From Prevotella sp. (GTDB lineage Bacteria; Bacteroidota; Bacteroidia; Bacteroidales; Bacteroidaceae), in the NCBI GenBank assembly GCA_022771265.1, contig JALFCG010000136.1:19147-83146 (forward strand): a stretch of DNA of 64,000 bases. Direction: 5' to 3'. Of the stretch, positions 18,941 through 29,902 are shown one piece after another. The position numbers and the translations under genes are program-made. The stretch's first letter is position 1; the number at the start of each line of letters is the position of its first letter. Below the pieces are notes generated by a model. That model worked only from the letters and a program-made list of their open reading frames with translations. It searched no databases and was not told the DNA's origin.

Positions 18941-21256
18941 ATGCAGAAAAATCTTGTAATTGTTGAGTCTCCCGCCAAGGCAAAGACAATAGAAAAATTC
19001 CTTGGAGAAGACTTCAAGGTGATGTCAAGCTATGGACACATACGCGACTTGAAGAAAAAAGAACTGAGCATTGACATTAACTCCCTCACGCCAGACTACG
19101 AAATACCCGCAGAAAAGGAAAAGGTGGTCAAAGAGTTGAAGCAAAATGCAAAGAGCGCTGAAAAAGTATGGCTCGCTTCCGATGAGGACCGCGAAGGAGA
19201 AGCCATCTCGTGGCACCTTTGTGAAGTGCTCGGACTCGATGAGAAAAAGACTAACAGAATAGTTTTTCACGAAATAACCAAACCCGCAATACTTGAGGCT
19301 ATAGAAAAACCAAGGCACATCGACATGAACCTCGTCAACGCTCAGCAGGCACGAAGGGTGCTCGACAGGCTCGTGGGATTCAAACTTTCACCCGTGCTGT
19401 GGAGAAAGGTTAAACCGTCGCTCTCAGCAGGACGTGTGCAGAGCGTCGCGGTAAGGCTCATCGTGGAAAGGGAGAAAGAGATAAAGAACTTCAAAAGCGA
19501 GACCTTCTACAGAGTCTATGGGACATTCGCCATCACAAACGACGACGGTTCGCAGTCGGAAGTGAAAGCGGAAGTGCCAACACGATTCAAAACACACGAC
19601 GAGGTCATCAGCTTCCTCGACAAGTGCGAGAAGGCAGAATTTACCATCGAGTCAATAAGCAAGAAACCGCTCCACCGCTCGCCGGCACCGCCATTCACAA
19701 CATCAACACTCCAGCAGGAAGCCGCAAGAAAACTTGGCTTTACCGTGTCGCAGACAATGATGGTGGCACAGCACCTTTATGAAAACGGACGCATCACCTA
19801 CATGCGTACAGACTCCGTGAACCTCTCCACGCTATGTATCAAGGCAAGCAAAGAGGAAATTGTCAGGAACTGGGGCGAACAGTACAGCAAGACAAGACAG
19901 TTCCACACACAGGCGAAAGGCGCGCAGGAAGCCCACGAGGCAATACGTCCTACTGACATGTCAAAACCTGCCATAGAAGGCAGCGTACAGGAAAAAAGGC
20001 TCTACGAACTCATATGGAAGCGCACGGCAGCATGCCAGATGGCGGATGCCGAAATAGAGAAAACAACAGTCAACATAAGCGTCAGCGATTCAGAAGAACA
20101 GTTCGTGGCAAGCGGGGAAGTAGTGAAATTCGACGGATTCATGAAGGTCTATCACGAGTCAACCGACGACGACGAGCAGCATGAGGAGGACGGCATGAGA
20201 CTGCTGCCACCGATGACAGAAGGAGAAAAACTGGCACGACGAGAAATAGCTGCCATCCAACGCTTCACACAGTGCCCGATGAGATACAACGAGGCAAGCC
20301 TCGTACACAAACTCGAGGAACTCGGTATAGGACGCCCTTCCACTTATGCGCCGACCATCAGTACAATACAACAGAGAGAGTATGTACACAAAGGCGACAA
20401 GAAAGGTGAAGAGAGAAGCTACACCATCGACACGCTAAGAGGAAAGCAGATAGTACAAACAACACGCACGGAGATGGCGGGAAGCGACAAGGGGAAACTG
20501 CTGCCTACGGACATAGGTATCGTGGTCAACGAGTTCCTCATGCAATACTTCCCCGGAATCATGGACTATAACTTCACTGCCAAGGTGGAGCAAAAATTCG
20601 ACGAAATTGCCGAAGGTTCGGAAAAGTGGACCGACATGATGAAGGATTTCTACAACGACTTTGAGCCTGAAGTGGAGAAGACAATGAACATCAGGGCTGA
20701 ACACAAAGCCGGAGAACGGGAACTCGGCAAAGACCCGAAAACCGGGAAACCGGTGTTTGTCAAGATTGGACGCTTTGGGCCTATCATACAAATCGGCACC
20801 GCCGACGACGTGGAAAAACCGCAGTTCGCCCAACTGCCCTCATCGCTGAGCATGGAAACTGTCACAATGGAAGAGGCAATGGAACTGTTCAAGCTGCCAA
20901 GGACCGTGGGAGAGTTTGAGGGACAGACAGTGACCATTGGGGCAGGACGTTTCGGACCGTATGTCCTTCACAAGAAAAAGTACGTGTCGCTGCCAAAGGG
21001 AGCCGACCCTATGACCTTTACATTGCAGGAAGCCATAAAGCTAATCGAAGGAAAGAGAACAGAAGAGGTGCAGCGACACCTGAAGAAGTTTGACGAAGAC
21101 CCCAAACTCGAAGTCCTCAACGGCCGCTATGGGCCATACATCGCTTACGACGGCAAAAACTATCGCCTGGCAAAGAACTTGCACGAGAGGGCTGCAGACC
21201 TTTCCTACGAGGAATGTATGGACATCGTGAACAATACCCCGGGGAAAAAGAAATAA
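18941..21256 (+). CDS. topA: DNA topoisomerase I
   Basis: LVIVESPAKAKTIEKFLG.. YMRTDSVNLS; preceded by TTACTTTTGC. Confidence 0.97.
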   Translation: MQKNLVIVESPAKAKTIEKFLGEDFKVMSSYGHIRDLKKKELSIDINSLTPDYEIPAEKEKVVKELKQNAKSAEKVWLASDEDREGEAISWHLCEVLGLDEKKTNRIVFHEITKPAILEAIEKPRHIDMNLVNAQQARRVLDRLVGFKLSPVLWRKVKPSLSAGRVQSVAVRLIVEREKEIKNFKSETFYRVYGTFAITNDDGSQSEVKAEVPTRFKTHDEVISFLDKCEKAEFTIESISKKPLHRSPAPPFTTSTLQQEAARKLGFTVSQTMMVAQHLYENGRITYMRTDSVNLSTLCIKASKEEIVRNWGEQYSKTRQFHTQAKGAQEAHEAIRPTDMSKPAIEGSVQEKRLYELIWKRTAACQMADAEIEKTTVNISVSDSEEQFVASGEVVKFDGFMKVYHESTDDDEQHEEDGMRLLPPMTEGEKLARREIAAIQRFTQCPMRYNEASLVHKLEELGIGRPSTYAPTISTIQQREYVHKGDKKGEERSYTIDTLRGKQIVQTTRTEMAGSDKGKLLPTDIGIVVNEFLMQYFPGIMDYNFTAKVEQKFDEIAEGSEKWTDMMKDFYNDFEPEVEKTMNIRAEHKAGERELGKDPKTGKPVFVKIGRFGPIIQIGTADDVEKPQFAQLPSSLSMETVTMEEAMELFKLPRTVGEFEGQTVTIGAGRFGPYVLHKKKYVSLPKGADPMTFTLQEAIKLIEGKRTEEVQRHLKKFDEDPKLEVLNGRYGPYIAYDGKNYRLAKNLHERAADLSYEECMDIVNNTPGKKK

Positions 21257-21258
21257 GA

Positions 21259-21789
21259 ATGAAAAGAATAATCCTCATCGGATACATGGGCGCCGGCAAG
21301 ACAACTGTCGGCAAGAAGCTGGCACAGGCCCTCAACCTGAAGTTCTATGACCTCGACTGGTACATAGAAACACGAATGCACAAAAAAGTGTCGCAGATCT
21401 TCGCCGAAAAAGGCGAAGAGGGATTCCGCGTCATTGAGCGAAACATGCTGCACGAAGTGGCGGAATTTGAAGACGTGCTCATCAGCTGCGGAGGAGGAAC
21501 CCCATGCTTCTTCGACAATATGGAATACATGAACAGTCAGGCTGAAGTCATCTACCTTAAGGCAAAGCCCGAAGTGCTCTACAAACACTTGATGATGGGC
21601 AAAACCGAACGGCCGCTGATAAAAGGGAAAAACCATGACGAACTGCTGGCTTTCATACATGAACAACTGCAAAAAAGGGAACCGTTTTACACAAAGGCAA
21701 AATACACTCTCGACGTGAGCCTTATGGACAATTATGAGAAAATTAAAATATCAGTAATAAAAGCTAAAGAACTATTGGGAATAGAATGA
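21259..21789 (+). CDS. aroK: Shikimate kinase
   Basis: RIILIGYMGAGKTTVGKKLA, SCGGGTPCF; start adjusted from 21214. Confidence 0.93.
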   Translation: MKRIILIGYMGAGKTTVGKKLAQALNLKFYDLDWYIETRMHKKVSQIFAEKGEEGFRVIERNMLHEVAEFEDVLISCGGGTPCFFDNMEYMNSQAEVIYLKAKPEVLYKHLMMGKTERPLIKGKNHDELLAFIHEQLQKREPFYTKAKYTLDVSLMDNYEKIKISVIKAKELLGIE

Positions 21790-23678
21790 AAAAATGGACT
21801 ATTGAAGACTCAAGGGAGCTATACAACATTAACGGTTGGGGTACTTCCTACTTTGGCATCAACGACAACGGCGATGTCTTCGTCACACCATGTAAGAACG
21901 ACACGCAAATAGACTTGCGCGAAGTGATGGACGAACTGGCGCTGAGAGATGTCACGCCTCCTGTCCTGCTGAGGTTTCCTGACATACTCGACAACCGTAT
22001 CGAGAAAACCAGTAGCTGCTTCAGGAAAGCTGCGGCTGAGTATAACTTCAAAGGTGAAAATTTTATCATCTATCCTATAAAGACCAACCAGATGCAGCCC
22101 GTCGTCGAGGAAATAATAAGCCACGGAAGAAAATTCAACCTCGGACTCGAAGCCGGTTCAAAACCCGAGCTGCACGCAGTGATCGCGGTACAATGCCAAA
22201 GCGACTCACTCATCATCTGTAACGGATATAAGGACCAAAGCTACATCGAACTTGCACTGCTCGCCCAAAAAATGGGGAAAAGGGTGTTCATCGTCGTAGA
22301 GAAACCAAACGAACTTGAACTCATTGCAAGAGAGGCAAAGAAACTCAACGTGAAGCCAAACCTCGGCATAAGAATAAAACTGGCATCATCAGGAAGCGGA
22401 AAATGGGAAGAGAGCGGAGGTGACGCAAGCAAGTTCGGACTTACAAGTAGCGAACTGCTCGAAGCCCTTGACATGCTCGACAAAAAAGGAATGCGGGACT
22501 GCCTGAGGCTTATACACTTCCATATAGGAAGCCAGATAACAAAAATCAGACGCATACAAGCTGCTCTGAGAGAAGCCTCGATGTTCTACATCCAACTGCA
22601 CAAAATGGGATACAATGTCGATTTCGTCGATTGCGGAGGAGGACTGGGAGTTGACTACGACGGAACAAGGTCGCCAAGTAGCGAAAGCTCTGTCAACTAC
22701 TCAATACAGGAGTATGTCAACGACTGTATCTACACATTCGTCGATGCAGCCGACAAAAACGGCTTCCCGCATCCTAACATCATAACGGAAAGCGGAAGGT
22801 CGCTGACGGCACACCACTCTGTGCTCGTCATCGATGTGCTTGAGACAGCGTCACTGCCGGAAATGCCTGAAGAATATGAGCCTGACACGGAAAGCCACCA
22901 GCTTGTCAAAGACCTATACGACATCTGGGACAACCTCAATCCAAGGTCAATGCTCGAGGACTGGCATGACGCGGAACAGATAAGGGAAGAGTGTCTCGAC
23001 CTTTTCACACACGGACTTGTTGACCTCAAGACACGCGCGGAAATCGAAAGCATGTACTGGAGCGTGTGCCACGAAATAAACATCCTTGCAAAGCACCTCA
23101 AACATACACCGGAGGAACTCATGAACCTCGACAAACTGCTTGCCGACAAGTATTTCTGCAACTTCTCGCTCTTCCAGTCACTACCTGACTCGTGGGCTAT
23201 CGACCAGCTGTTCCCCATCGTGCCAATACAGCGTCTCAACGAACGGCCGACACGAAGTGCAACCCTTCAGGACATCACTTGTGACAGTGACGGAAAAATT
23301 GCAAACTTCGTCACTAACCGCAACAACTCTCACATCCTTCCTGTACACTCGATAAAGAAAAACGAGACGTACTATCTCGGCGTGTTCCTCGTCGGAGCTT
23401 ATCAGGAAATACTCGGTGATATGCACAACCTCTTTGGAGACACCACCGCCGTGCACATCAGCGTCAAGGACGGTTCATATCACATCGACCAGATTATCGA
23501 CGGAGAAACAGTGGCTGAGGTACTTGACTATGTACAGTACAATCCGCGCAAACTTGTAAGACAACTCGAAGTGTGGGTGACAAAAAGCGTCAAGGAGGGA
23601 AAGATTACACTTGAGGAAGGAAAGGAATTCCTGTCTAACTACCGCTCGGGACTTTACGGATACACATATTTGGAATAA
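21786..23678 (+). CDS. speA: Biosynthetic arginine decarboxylase
   Basis: GWGTSYFGINDNGDVFVTP, YPIKTNQMQPVVEEI, FVDCGGGLGVDYDG. Confidence 0.96.
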   Translation: MKKWTIEDSRELYNINGWGTSYFGINDNGDVFVTPCKNDTQIDLREVMDELALRDVTPPVLLRFPDILDNRIEKTSSCFRKAAAEYNFKGENFIIYPIKTNQMQPVVEEIISHGRKFNLGLEAGSKPELHAVIAVQCQSDSLIICNGYKDQSYIELALLAQKMGKRVFIVVEKPNELELIAREAKKLNVKPNLGIRIKLASSGSGKWEESGGDASKFGLTSSELLEALDMLDKKGMRDCLRLIHFHIGSQITKIRRIQAALREASMFYIQLHKMGYNVDFVDCGGGLGVDYDGTRSPSSESSVNYSIQEYVNDCIYTFVDAADKNGFPHPNIITESGRSLTAHHSVLVIDVLETASLPEMPEEYEPDTESHQLVKDLYDIWDNLNPRSMLEDWHDAEQIREECLDLFTHGLVDLKTRAEIESMYWSVCHEINILAKHLKHTPEELMNLDKLLADKYFCNFSLFQSLPDSWAIDQLFPIVPIQRLNERPTRSATLQDITCDSDGKIANFVTNRNNSHILPVHSIKKNETYYLGVFLVGAYQEILGDMHNLFGDTTAVHISVKDGSYHIDQIIDGETVAEVLDYVQYNPRKLVRQLEVWVTKSVKEGKITLEEGKEFLSNYRSGLYGYTYLE

Positions 23679-24451
23679 TGGAAAAAATTAACGTGATAAA
23701 GGTCGGGGGCGCTGTCGTGGAGGACGAACATCAGCTCGACAGGCTGCTCAAAGACTTCTCGGCCATCGAGGGGAGAAAAGTACTGGTCCATGGAGGAGGA
23801 CGTCGCGCAACAAAGGTGGCGGCACAACTCGGCATTGAGACACAAATGGTCAACGGGCGACGTGTCACCGACAAGGAAATGCTCGAAGTGGTGACCATGG
23901 TATATGGAGGACTCGTCAACAAGAACGTCGTGGCTCGGCTACAGGCCGAGGGAGTCAACGCACTGGGACTGACTGGAGCTGACATGGATGTCATACACTC
24001 ACACAAGCGACCGGTAAAGGATGGCATCGACTACGGCTTCGTAGGCGACGTGGACAAAGCCGACGGTGACATGCTGCACACACTTATTGAAGCTGGCGTG
24101 GTGCCGGTGATGGCTCCACTGACGCATGACGGACATGGCGACATTCTTAACACCAACGCCGACACCATCGCTTCGGAAACCGCCAAGGCGCTTGCAAAGC
24201 ACTACGACGTGACACTCACCTTCTGCTTTGAGAAGAAAGGTGTGCTGGCAAATCCAGACGACGACGAAAGCGTGATTCCCGTAATCAACAACGAACTCTT
24301 CCATACTTACGTCGCTGACGGAACTATCAGTGGTGGCATGTTGCCAAAAATTGAAAACTCACTCGACGCTATCAAGGCCGGAGTCGAGAAGGTCGTCATT
24401 ACAAAGGCTGACGCACTTGGCACGGAGTCAGGAACCGTTATAGTCAACTAA
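23678..24451 (+). CDS. argB: Acetylglutamate kinase
   Basis: VIKVGGAVVEDEHQLDRLL, LVHGGGRRATKVAAQLG, SGGMLPKIENSLDAI. Confidence 0.94.
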   Translation: MEKINVIKVGGAVVEDEHQLDRLLKDFSAIEGRKVLVHGGGRRATKVAAQLGIETQMVNGRRVTDKEMLEVVTMVYGGLVNKNVVARLQAEGVNALGLTGADMDVIHSHKRPVKDGIDYGFVGDVDKADGDMLHTLIEAGVVPVMAPLTHDGHGDILNTNADTIASETAKALAKHYDVTLTFCFEKKGVLANPDDDESVIPVINNELFHTYVADGTISGGMLPKIENSLDAIKAGVEKVVITKADALGTESGTVIVN

Positions 24452-24499
24452 ATCACTACGGCACTTTTCCAACAAGAAAAATGCTGAACATACATAACA

Positions 24500-24543
24500 G
24501 TTAATGTGCTTGCGACTCTTGCCGCAGGCACTTAACGTTTTTT
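24500..24543 (+). terminator. Intrinsic terminator after argB
   Basis: GTTAATGTGCTTGCG..CGCAGGCACTTAAC + T-tract. Confidence 0.65.
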
Positions 24544-24555
24544 AACCTCACACCC

Positions 24556-24582
24556 TGTAACATTTCCCCAACACTACTCGTC
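24556..24582 (+). promoter_or_regulatory. Candidate ECF promoter (TGTAAC - 17 nt - CGTC)
   Basis: AAC/CGTC spacing typical of ECF promoters, 16 nt upstream of the sigma gene. Confidence 0.45.
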
Positions 24583-24597
24583 ATCAAGTTAGAGAGT

Positions 24598-25116
24598 ATG
24601 AAAAAAATCACTTTCCAAGACGACATCCTGCCGCTGAAGAACCAGCTTTACCGGCTAGCCCTACGCATTACTCTCAATAACGCGGAGGCTGAGGATGTCG
24701 TGCAGGAAACGATGATAAAGGTGTGGAACCGAAGGGAACACTGGGAAGAGATAGACTCTATGGAGGCATTCTGCCTTACCGTCTGCCGAAATCTCGCCCT
24801 TGACAAAAACAAGAGCAACGCCCACCGCAGAGAAGGTCATGGCGACGGCACTCCGGACACCCCAGACCTGTCGTACAACTCAAACCCCGAAGAACGTGTC
24901 ATGGCTCACGACCATGTCAACGTGGTTAGACGGCTTATTGAACAGTTACCTGAGAAACAACGCACGGTAATATGTTTGCGCGACATTGAAGGAAAAAGCT
25001 ACAAGGAAATAGCCAACGTCATGCAAGTGAGCGAAGAACAAGTGAAAGTCAATCTCTTCAGGGCAAGACAAACAATAAAGAAAAAATTCTCAGAAACAGA
25101 TAGTTATGGACTATAA
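24598..25116 (+). CDS. ECF RNA polymerase sigma factor
   Basis: Region 2 and region 4 (LPEKQRTVICLRDIEGKSYKEIANVMQVSEEQVKVNLFRARQTI). Confidence 0.93.
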   Translation: MKKITFQDDILPLKNQLYRLALRITLNNAEAEDVVQETMIKVWNRREHWEEIDSMEAFCLTVCRNLALDKNKSNAHRREGHGDGTPDTPDLSYNSNPEERVMAHDHVNVVRRLIEQLPEKQRTVICLRDIEGKSYKEIANVMQVSEEQVKVNLFRARQTIKKKFSETDSYGL

Positions 25117-25633
25117 ATATATAGAACAATTGCTTGAGCGATACTGGGAGTGCAACACCTCCCAAGAGGAGGAAAACATCCTCAAGGCATTCTTCCAACA
25201 GAAGGATGTGCCCGAAGGACTGCTCAAATACAAAGGACTGTTTGACTTCCAGATGGAAGCAAAAAATAACGAATGTCTCAGTGTGGACTTCGACAAAAGA
25301 ATAATGTCAATTATCGACAATGACAAGAAAACACACGTAAAGGCTGTCAGATTGACTCTCCGGCGAAAGATGATGCCACTGTTCAAGGCAGCGGCAGTAG
25401 TGGCCATAATAGTGTCGCTCGGAGGTGCCGCACAGTTCCAGTTCGGCAAGCAAGCTGAGGGCGACGACATTAACTACGCGAACTATAAAGACACGTTCAG
25501 CGACCCGTCCATGGCATACGACAAGGTAGAGGATGCACTTGAGATGGTGTCAGAAGGATTTAGTCTAGCCCAGAATGACGACTCACTTGCAAATGTCACC
25601 AAAATTGACACTAACGTAAAGAGTGCAGAATGA
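25106..25633 (+). CDS. Putative single-pass anti-sigma-like protein
   Basis: 11-bp overlap with the sigma gene; cytoplasmic N-terminus then TM helix FKAAAVVAIIVSLGGAAQF. Confidence 0.6.
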   Translation: MDYKYIEQLLERYWECNTSQEEENILKAFFQQKDVPEGLLKYKGLFDFQMEAKNNECLSVDFDKRIMSIIDNDKKTHVKAVRLTLRRKMMPLFKAAAVVAIIVSLGGAAQFQFGKQAEGDDINYANYKDTFSDPSMAYDKVEDALEMVSEGFSLAQNDDSLANVTKIDTNVKSAE

Positions 25634-26130
25634 AAAGAATAGTTCTTCTTATCACTCTTCTCGTTACCGCAACGGTCGTTACGGCACAGCAAATAGCCGA
25701 CTTCGCGTCGAAATATATGGATGCATGCAAGGGCGATAGTGCTGTCAAATGCGTCACTATCGGGCCAAAGATGATGGAGCAACTTACACGACATCACGAC
25801 CAAAAACGCAACGAATGGGTCGCACAGGCAATACAAAAGCTGAAGACCGCCCGCATCATCATGTCGTCAACCACTGCTGACGAACATTACGAAAAGGCCG
25901 AACAACTGCTGAGGAAATACCCAAAGCGGTTCTGCCATGACAAGGACTACAGAAACGACCATTCGCACGGCACGTTCTATACCAGAAAACTGAAGGACGG
26001 CAAAACCGTTGAGCTCATAATGCTCCATGCCGACACGGTCAAGAACCTTCTTGTCATCGTAAACCTCACGGGAGACATCGATGAGGAATTCACAGAACTT
26101 CTCTCGAAGAACCTCTCGGCAAAAAAGTAG
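25630..26130 (+). CDS. DUF4252-like secreted protein
   Basis: Signal peptide MKRIVLLITLLVTATVVTAQ; overlaps the upstream gene by 4 bp. Confidence 0.6.
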   Translation: MKRIVLLITLLVTATVVTAQQIADFASKYMDACKGDSAVKCVTIGPKMMEQLTRHHDQKRNEWVAQAIQKLKTARIIMSSTTADEHYEKAEQLLRKYPKRFCHDKDYRNDHSHGTFYTRKLKDGKTVELIMLHADTVKNLLVIVNLTGDIDEEFTELLSKNLSAKK

Positions 26131-26227
26131 AAATTTCTATGCTTTCTCTATAATAAAAATCATGTTTAGTAAAACACTGAAACTGTGAAGTTTCGATTCT
26201 CTCAAATTTTTCATAACATACTATCGC

Positions 26228-26264
26228 AAAAGGGGCAACGTCAATTTCTGATGTGCCCCTTTTC
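26228..26264 (+). terminator. Intrinsic terminator (GGGGC/GCCCC stem)
   Basis: AAAAGGGGC...GCCCCTTTT. Confidence 0.6.
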
Positions 26265-26422
26265 TGTAGGTGTCAACCAAAAGGACATGGAAATAATGAC
26301 TATTTCATAAAAAAACACAAAAAGTAGAAGAAATGACAAAAAAGATTGGGCTGTTACACATATTATTTGTACTTTTGTACGATTTTTGATGTATCAAAAC
26401 ATTTAGTTATATATTTTTTTAG

Positions 26423-28744
26423 ATGAACGTAATTACGAAAACAATTTCGTTGGCTGATGGAAGAACCATCACCATCGAGACCGGAAAAGTGGCAAAACAG
26501 TGCGACGGGTCTTGCGTGCTCCGTATGGGCAACACCGTTCTTTTAGCCACCGTTTGTGCCGCAAAAGATGCAGTTCCGGGTACAGATTTCATGCCTCTGC
26601 AGGTTGACTACAGAGAACAGTATGCAGCAGCAGGTCGATTCCCTGGAGGATTCACCAAAAGAGAAGGCAAGGCAAGTGACAATGAGATTCTCACCTCTCG
26701 CCTTGTGGACCGAGTGCTCAGACCTCTATTCCCCTCCAACTACCATGCTGAGGTGTATGTTAATGTGATGCTCTTGTCAGCCGATGGTGTTGACCAGCCC
26801 GATGCCCTCGCAGGCTTCGCCGCTTCAACAGCACTGGCTTGTTCAGATATTCCCTTTGAGTGCCCAATCAGTGAAGTGCGCGTAGCGCGAATCAATGGAG
26901 AATATGTCATCAATCCTACTTTCGAACAGATGAAGGATGCTGACATGGACATCATGGTAGGTGCTTCGGCTGAAAACATCATGATGGTTGAAGGTGAAAT
27001 GAAGGAAGTGACCGAACAGGACATGATCGGTGCCCTCAAGGCTGCAATGGTTGCCATCAAGCCTATGTGTGAACTGCAGACTGAACTGTCGAAAGAATTA
27101 GGAAAGGACGTGAAACGTGAATATGACCACGAGGTCAACGACGAGGATTTGAGAAAACAAATCAACGACGAACTTTACCAGCCTGTCTATGACATTACAA
27201 AACAGGCTTTGGACAAGCATGCACGACAGGATGCCTTCGACAAGATCATTGAGGACTTCAAGACCAAATACACTGAGGCTCACGCCGAGCTCAGCGAGGA
27301 CGAGCTTGAGGAAAAGGCTGCAGAGGCTGACCGCTACTACCACGACGTGATGCGTGACGCCATGCGACGCTGCATCCTCGATGAGGGAATACGTCTTGAC
27401 GGGCGAAAGACCGACGAAATCCGCCCCATCTGGTGCGAGGTAAGCCCTCTGCCAATGCCACACGGAAGCTCAATCTTCACACGTGGTGAGACACAGTCGC
27501 TCACTACCTGTACCCTTGGTACGAAACTTGACGAGAAGATGGTTGACGACGTACTCGACAAAAGCTATATGCGTTTCCTGCTCCACTATAACTTCCCACC
27601 GTTCTGCACAGGAGAGGCAAAGGCTTCAAGAGGTGTCGGCAGACGAGAAATAGGACATGGACATCTTGCTTGGCGCGCACTGAAGGGACAGATTCCTGCC
27701 GATTATCCTTACACCGTACGACTCGTGAGCCAGATTCTTGAGTCCAACGGCTCTTCTTCAATGGCAACGGTATGTGCCGGAACACTGGCACTGATGGATG
27801 CCGGCGTTCCAATGAATAAGCCTGTCAGCGGTATTGCAATGGGACTTATAAAGAACCCGGGAGAGGAAAAGTATGCTGTGCTTAGCGACATACTCGGAGA
27901 TGAGGACCACCTTGGCGATATGGATTTCAAGACAACGGGTACCATCGACGGTCTTACCGCAACACAGATGGACATAAAGTGTGACGGACTGTCGTTCGAG
28001 ATTCTTGAAAAGGCATTGATGCAGGCAAAGGCCGGACGTGAGCACATCCTGAAATGCCTCACCGACACTATTGCAGAGCCACGCGAGGAACTCAAGCCAC
28101 AGGTTCCACGTATCGTACAGATAGAGATTCCTAAGGAATTCATAGGAGCTGTCATCGGTCCAGGCGGAAAGATTATACAGCAAATGCAGGAAGACACTGG
28201 TGCTACCATCACTATCGACGAGGTTGACGGCGTAGGCAAGGTGCAGGTCAGCGGACCTAACAAGGAAAGCATCGACGGAGCACTGGCAAAGATTCGCTCC
28301 ATCGTGGCAATACCGGAAGTAGGTGAAATCTACGAGGGAACAGTACGTTCCATCATGCCTTATGGCTGCTTCGTGGAGATTCTGCCTGGCAAGGACGGAC
28401 TGTTGCACATCAGCGAAATCGACTGGAAGCGCCTTGAGACTGTCGAAGAGGCTGGCATCAAGGAAGGCGACAAGATAAAGGTGAAACTTTTGGAGATTGA
28501 CCCGAAGACCGGCAAGTACAAACTCTCCCATAGAGTGCTGCTTGAAAAGCCTGCCGACTATCAGGAACGTCCTGAGCGCCGTCCACGCGGCGAGCGTCCT
28601 GAGCGTCGTCCACGCGGTGAGCGTCCTGAACGTCGTCCACGCGGCGAGCGTCCTGAGCGTCGCCCACGTCCTGACTTCAATGAGAATCAGGAAAATCACG
28701 AGCCAAAAGATTTCAACGACTCGCTTGACAAAATGGAGTTCTAA
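26423..28744 (+). CDS. pnp: Polyribonucleotide nucleotidyltransferase with Arg-rich repeat tail
   Basis: RNase PH domains, KH ([26 protein letters not shown]) and S1 domain; tail (ERPERRPRG)n. Confidence 0.97.
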   Translation: MNVITKTISLADGRTITIETGKVAKQCDGSCVLRMGNTVLLATVCAAKDAVPGTDFMPLQVDYREQYAAAGRFPGGFTKREGKASDNEILTSRLVDRVLRPLFPSNYHAEVYVNVMLLSADGVDQPDALAGFAASTALACSDIPFECPISEVRVARINGEYVINPTFEQMKDADMDIMVGASAENIMMVEGEMKEVTEQDMIGALKAAMVAIKPMCELQTELSKELGKDVKREYDHEVNDEDLRKQINDELYQPVYDITKQALDKHARQDAFDKIIEDFKTKYTEAHAELSEDELEEKAAEADRYYHDVMRDAMRRCILDEGIRLDGRKTDEIRPIWCEVSPLPMPHGSSIFTRGETQSLTTCTLGTKLDEKMVDDVLDKSYMRFLLHYNFPPFCTGEAKASRGVGRREIGHGHLAWRALKGQIPADYPYTVRLVSQILESNGSSSMATVCAGTLALMDAGVPMNKPVSGIAMGLIKNPGEEKYAVLSDILGDEDHLGDMDFKTTGTIDGLTATQMDIKCDGLSFEILEKALMQAKAGREHILKCLTDTIAEPREELKPQVPRIVQIEIPKEFIGAVIGPGGKIIQQMQEDTGATITIDEVDGVGKVQVSGPNKESIDGALAKIRSIVAIPEVGEIYEGTVRSIMPYGCFVEILPGKDGLLHISEIDWKRLETVEEAGIKEGDKIKVKLLEIDPKTGKYKLSHRVLLEKPADYQERPERRPRGERPERRPRGERPERRPRGERPERRPRPDFNENQENHEPKDFNDSLDKMEF

Positions 28745-28755
28745 GAATGAATTAA

Positions 28756-28862
28756 ATGAAGAATGAAGAGTGAAGAATGAAGAATAAACTGTGCACAATC
28801 TGAGTTTATCCCATTCTTCATTCTTTATTCTTCATTTATATTCTTCACTCTTCATTCTTCAT
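28756..28862. repeat. Inverted heptad-type repeats (GAAGAGTGAAGAATGAA / TTCATTCTTCACTCTTC)
   Basis: Arms around 28756-28790 and 28803-28862 between pnp and ruvB. Confidence 0.8.
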
Positions 28863-28867
28863 TTACA

Positions 28868-29899
28868 ATGGCAAACGACAATTTCGACATACATGAGGAA
28901 CAGCATTTCAGTCCTGTTGAAAAGGATTATGAAAACGCTTTACGTCCTCTAAACTTCGGAGACTTCAGCGGACAGAACAAGGTGGTAGAAAACCTCCAAG
29001 TGTTTGTTGAGGCAGCAAAATACCGTGGCGAACCACTCGACCACACGTTGCTTCACGGTCCTCCTGGACTGGGAAAGACAACACTTAGCAACATCATTGC
29101 CAACGAACTCGGTGTCGGTTTCAAAATCACAAGCGGACCTGTACTTGACAAGCCAGGTGACCTTGCCGGAATACTTACCTCGTTAGAGAAGAACGACGTG
29201 TTGTTCATTGACGAAATACATCGTCTTTCTCCAGTCGTGGAGGAGTATCTCTATTCGGCAATGGAAGATTATCGCATTGATATCATGATTGACAAAGGTC
29301 CTTCAGCACGTTCCATACAGATTGACCTTAACCCGTTCACACTTGTTGGAGCTACAACACGCAGCGGACTTCTTACCGCTCCGCTCCGTGCCCGTTTTGG
29401 TATAAACCTCCACTTGGAATATTATGACCCCGAAACCCTCTCAAGAATCCTGCTGCGTTCGGCAAGCATCCTGAGAGTGCCCATCGACTACGAGGCTGCT
29501 ATGGAGATAGCACGACGTAGCCGAGGAACGCCACGTATAGCCAATGCCTTGCTGCGTCGAGTGCGCGACTTTGCACAGGTGAAGGGAAATGGACGTATCG
29601 ACACCGAAATCACCAAGGTGGCACTGACAGCATTGAATATTGACCGCTATGGCCTTGACGAGACCGACAACAAGATTCTCCTTACAATCATCGACAAGTT
29701 CAAGGGCGGTCCTGTGGGTGTCACAACCATCGCCACGGCCATCGGCGAGGACGCCGGCACCGTTGAGGAGGTTTACGAGCCATATCTCATCATGGAAGGT
29801 TTCATCAAACGCACACCGCGCGGACGAATGGTCACTGAACTTGCATATAAACACTTCGGACGAAATATCTATTCGCAGGAGCTGGAATTGGAGTTTTAA
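28868..29899 (+). CDS. ruvB: Holliday junction DNA helicase RuvB
   Basis: [61 protein letters not shown]. Confidence 0.97.
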   Translation: MANDNFDIHEEQHFSPVEKDYENALRPLNFGDFSGQNKVVENLQVFVEAAKYRGEPLDHTLLHGPPGLGKTTLSNIIANELGVGFKITSGPVLDKPGDLAGILTSLEKNDVLFIDEIHRLSPVVEEYLYSAMEDYRIDIMIDKGPSARSIQIDLNPFTLVGATTRSGLLTAPLRARFGINLHLEYYDPETLSRILLRSASILRVPIDYEAAMEIARRSRGTPRIANALLRRVRDFAQVKGNGRIDTEITKVALTALNIDRYGLDETDNKILLTIIDKFKGGPVGVTTIATAIGEDAGTVEEVYEPYLIMEGFIKRTPRGRMVTELAYKHFGRNIYSQELELEF

Positions 29900-29902
29900 T
29901 AT

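Noticed and set aside
27758-28798. 346-aa ORF antisense to pnp
   Set aside because: Its repeat (AWTTLRTLA) is the reverse translation of the pnp 27-bp repeat
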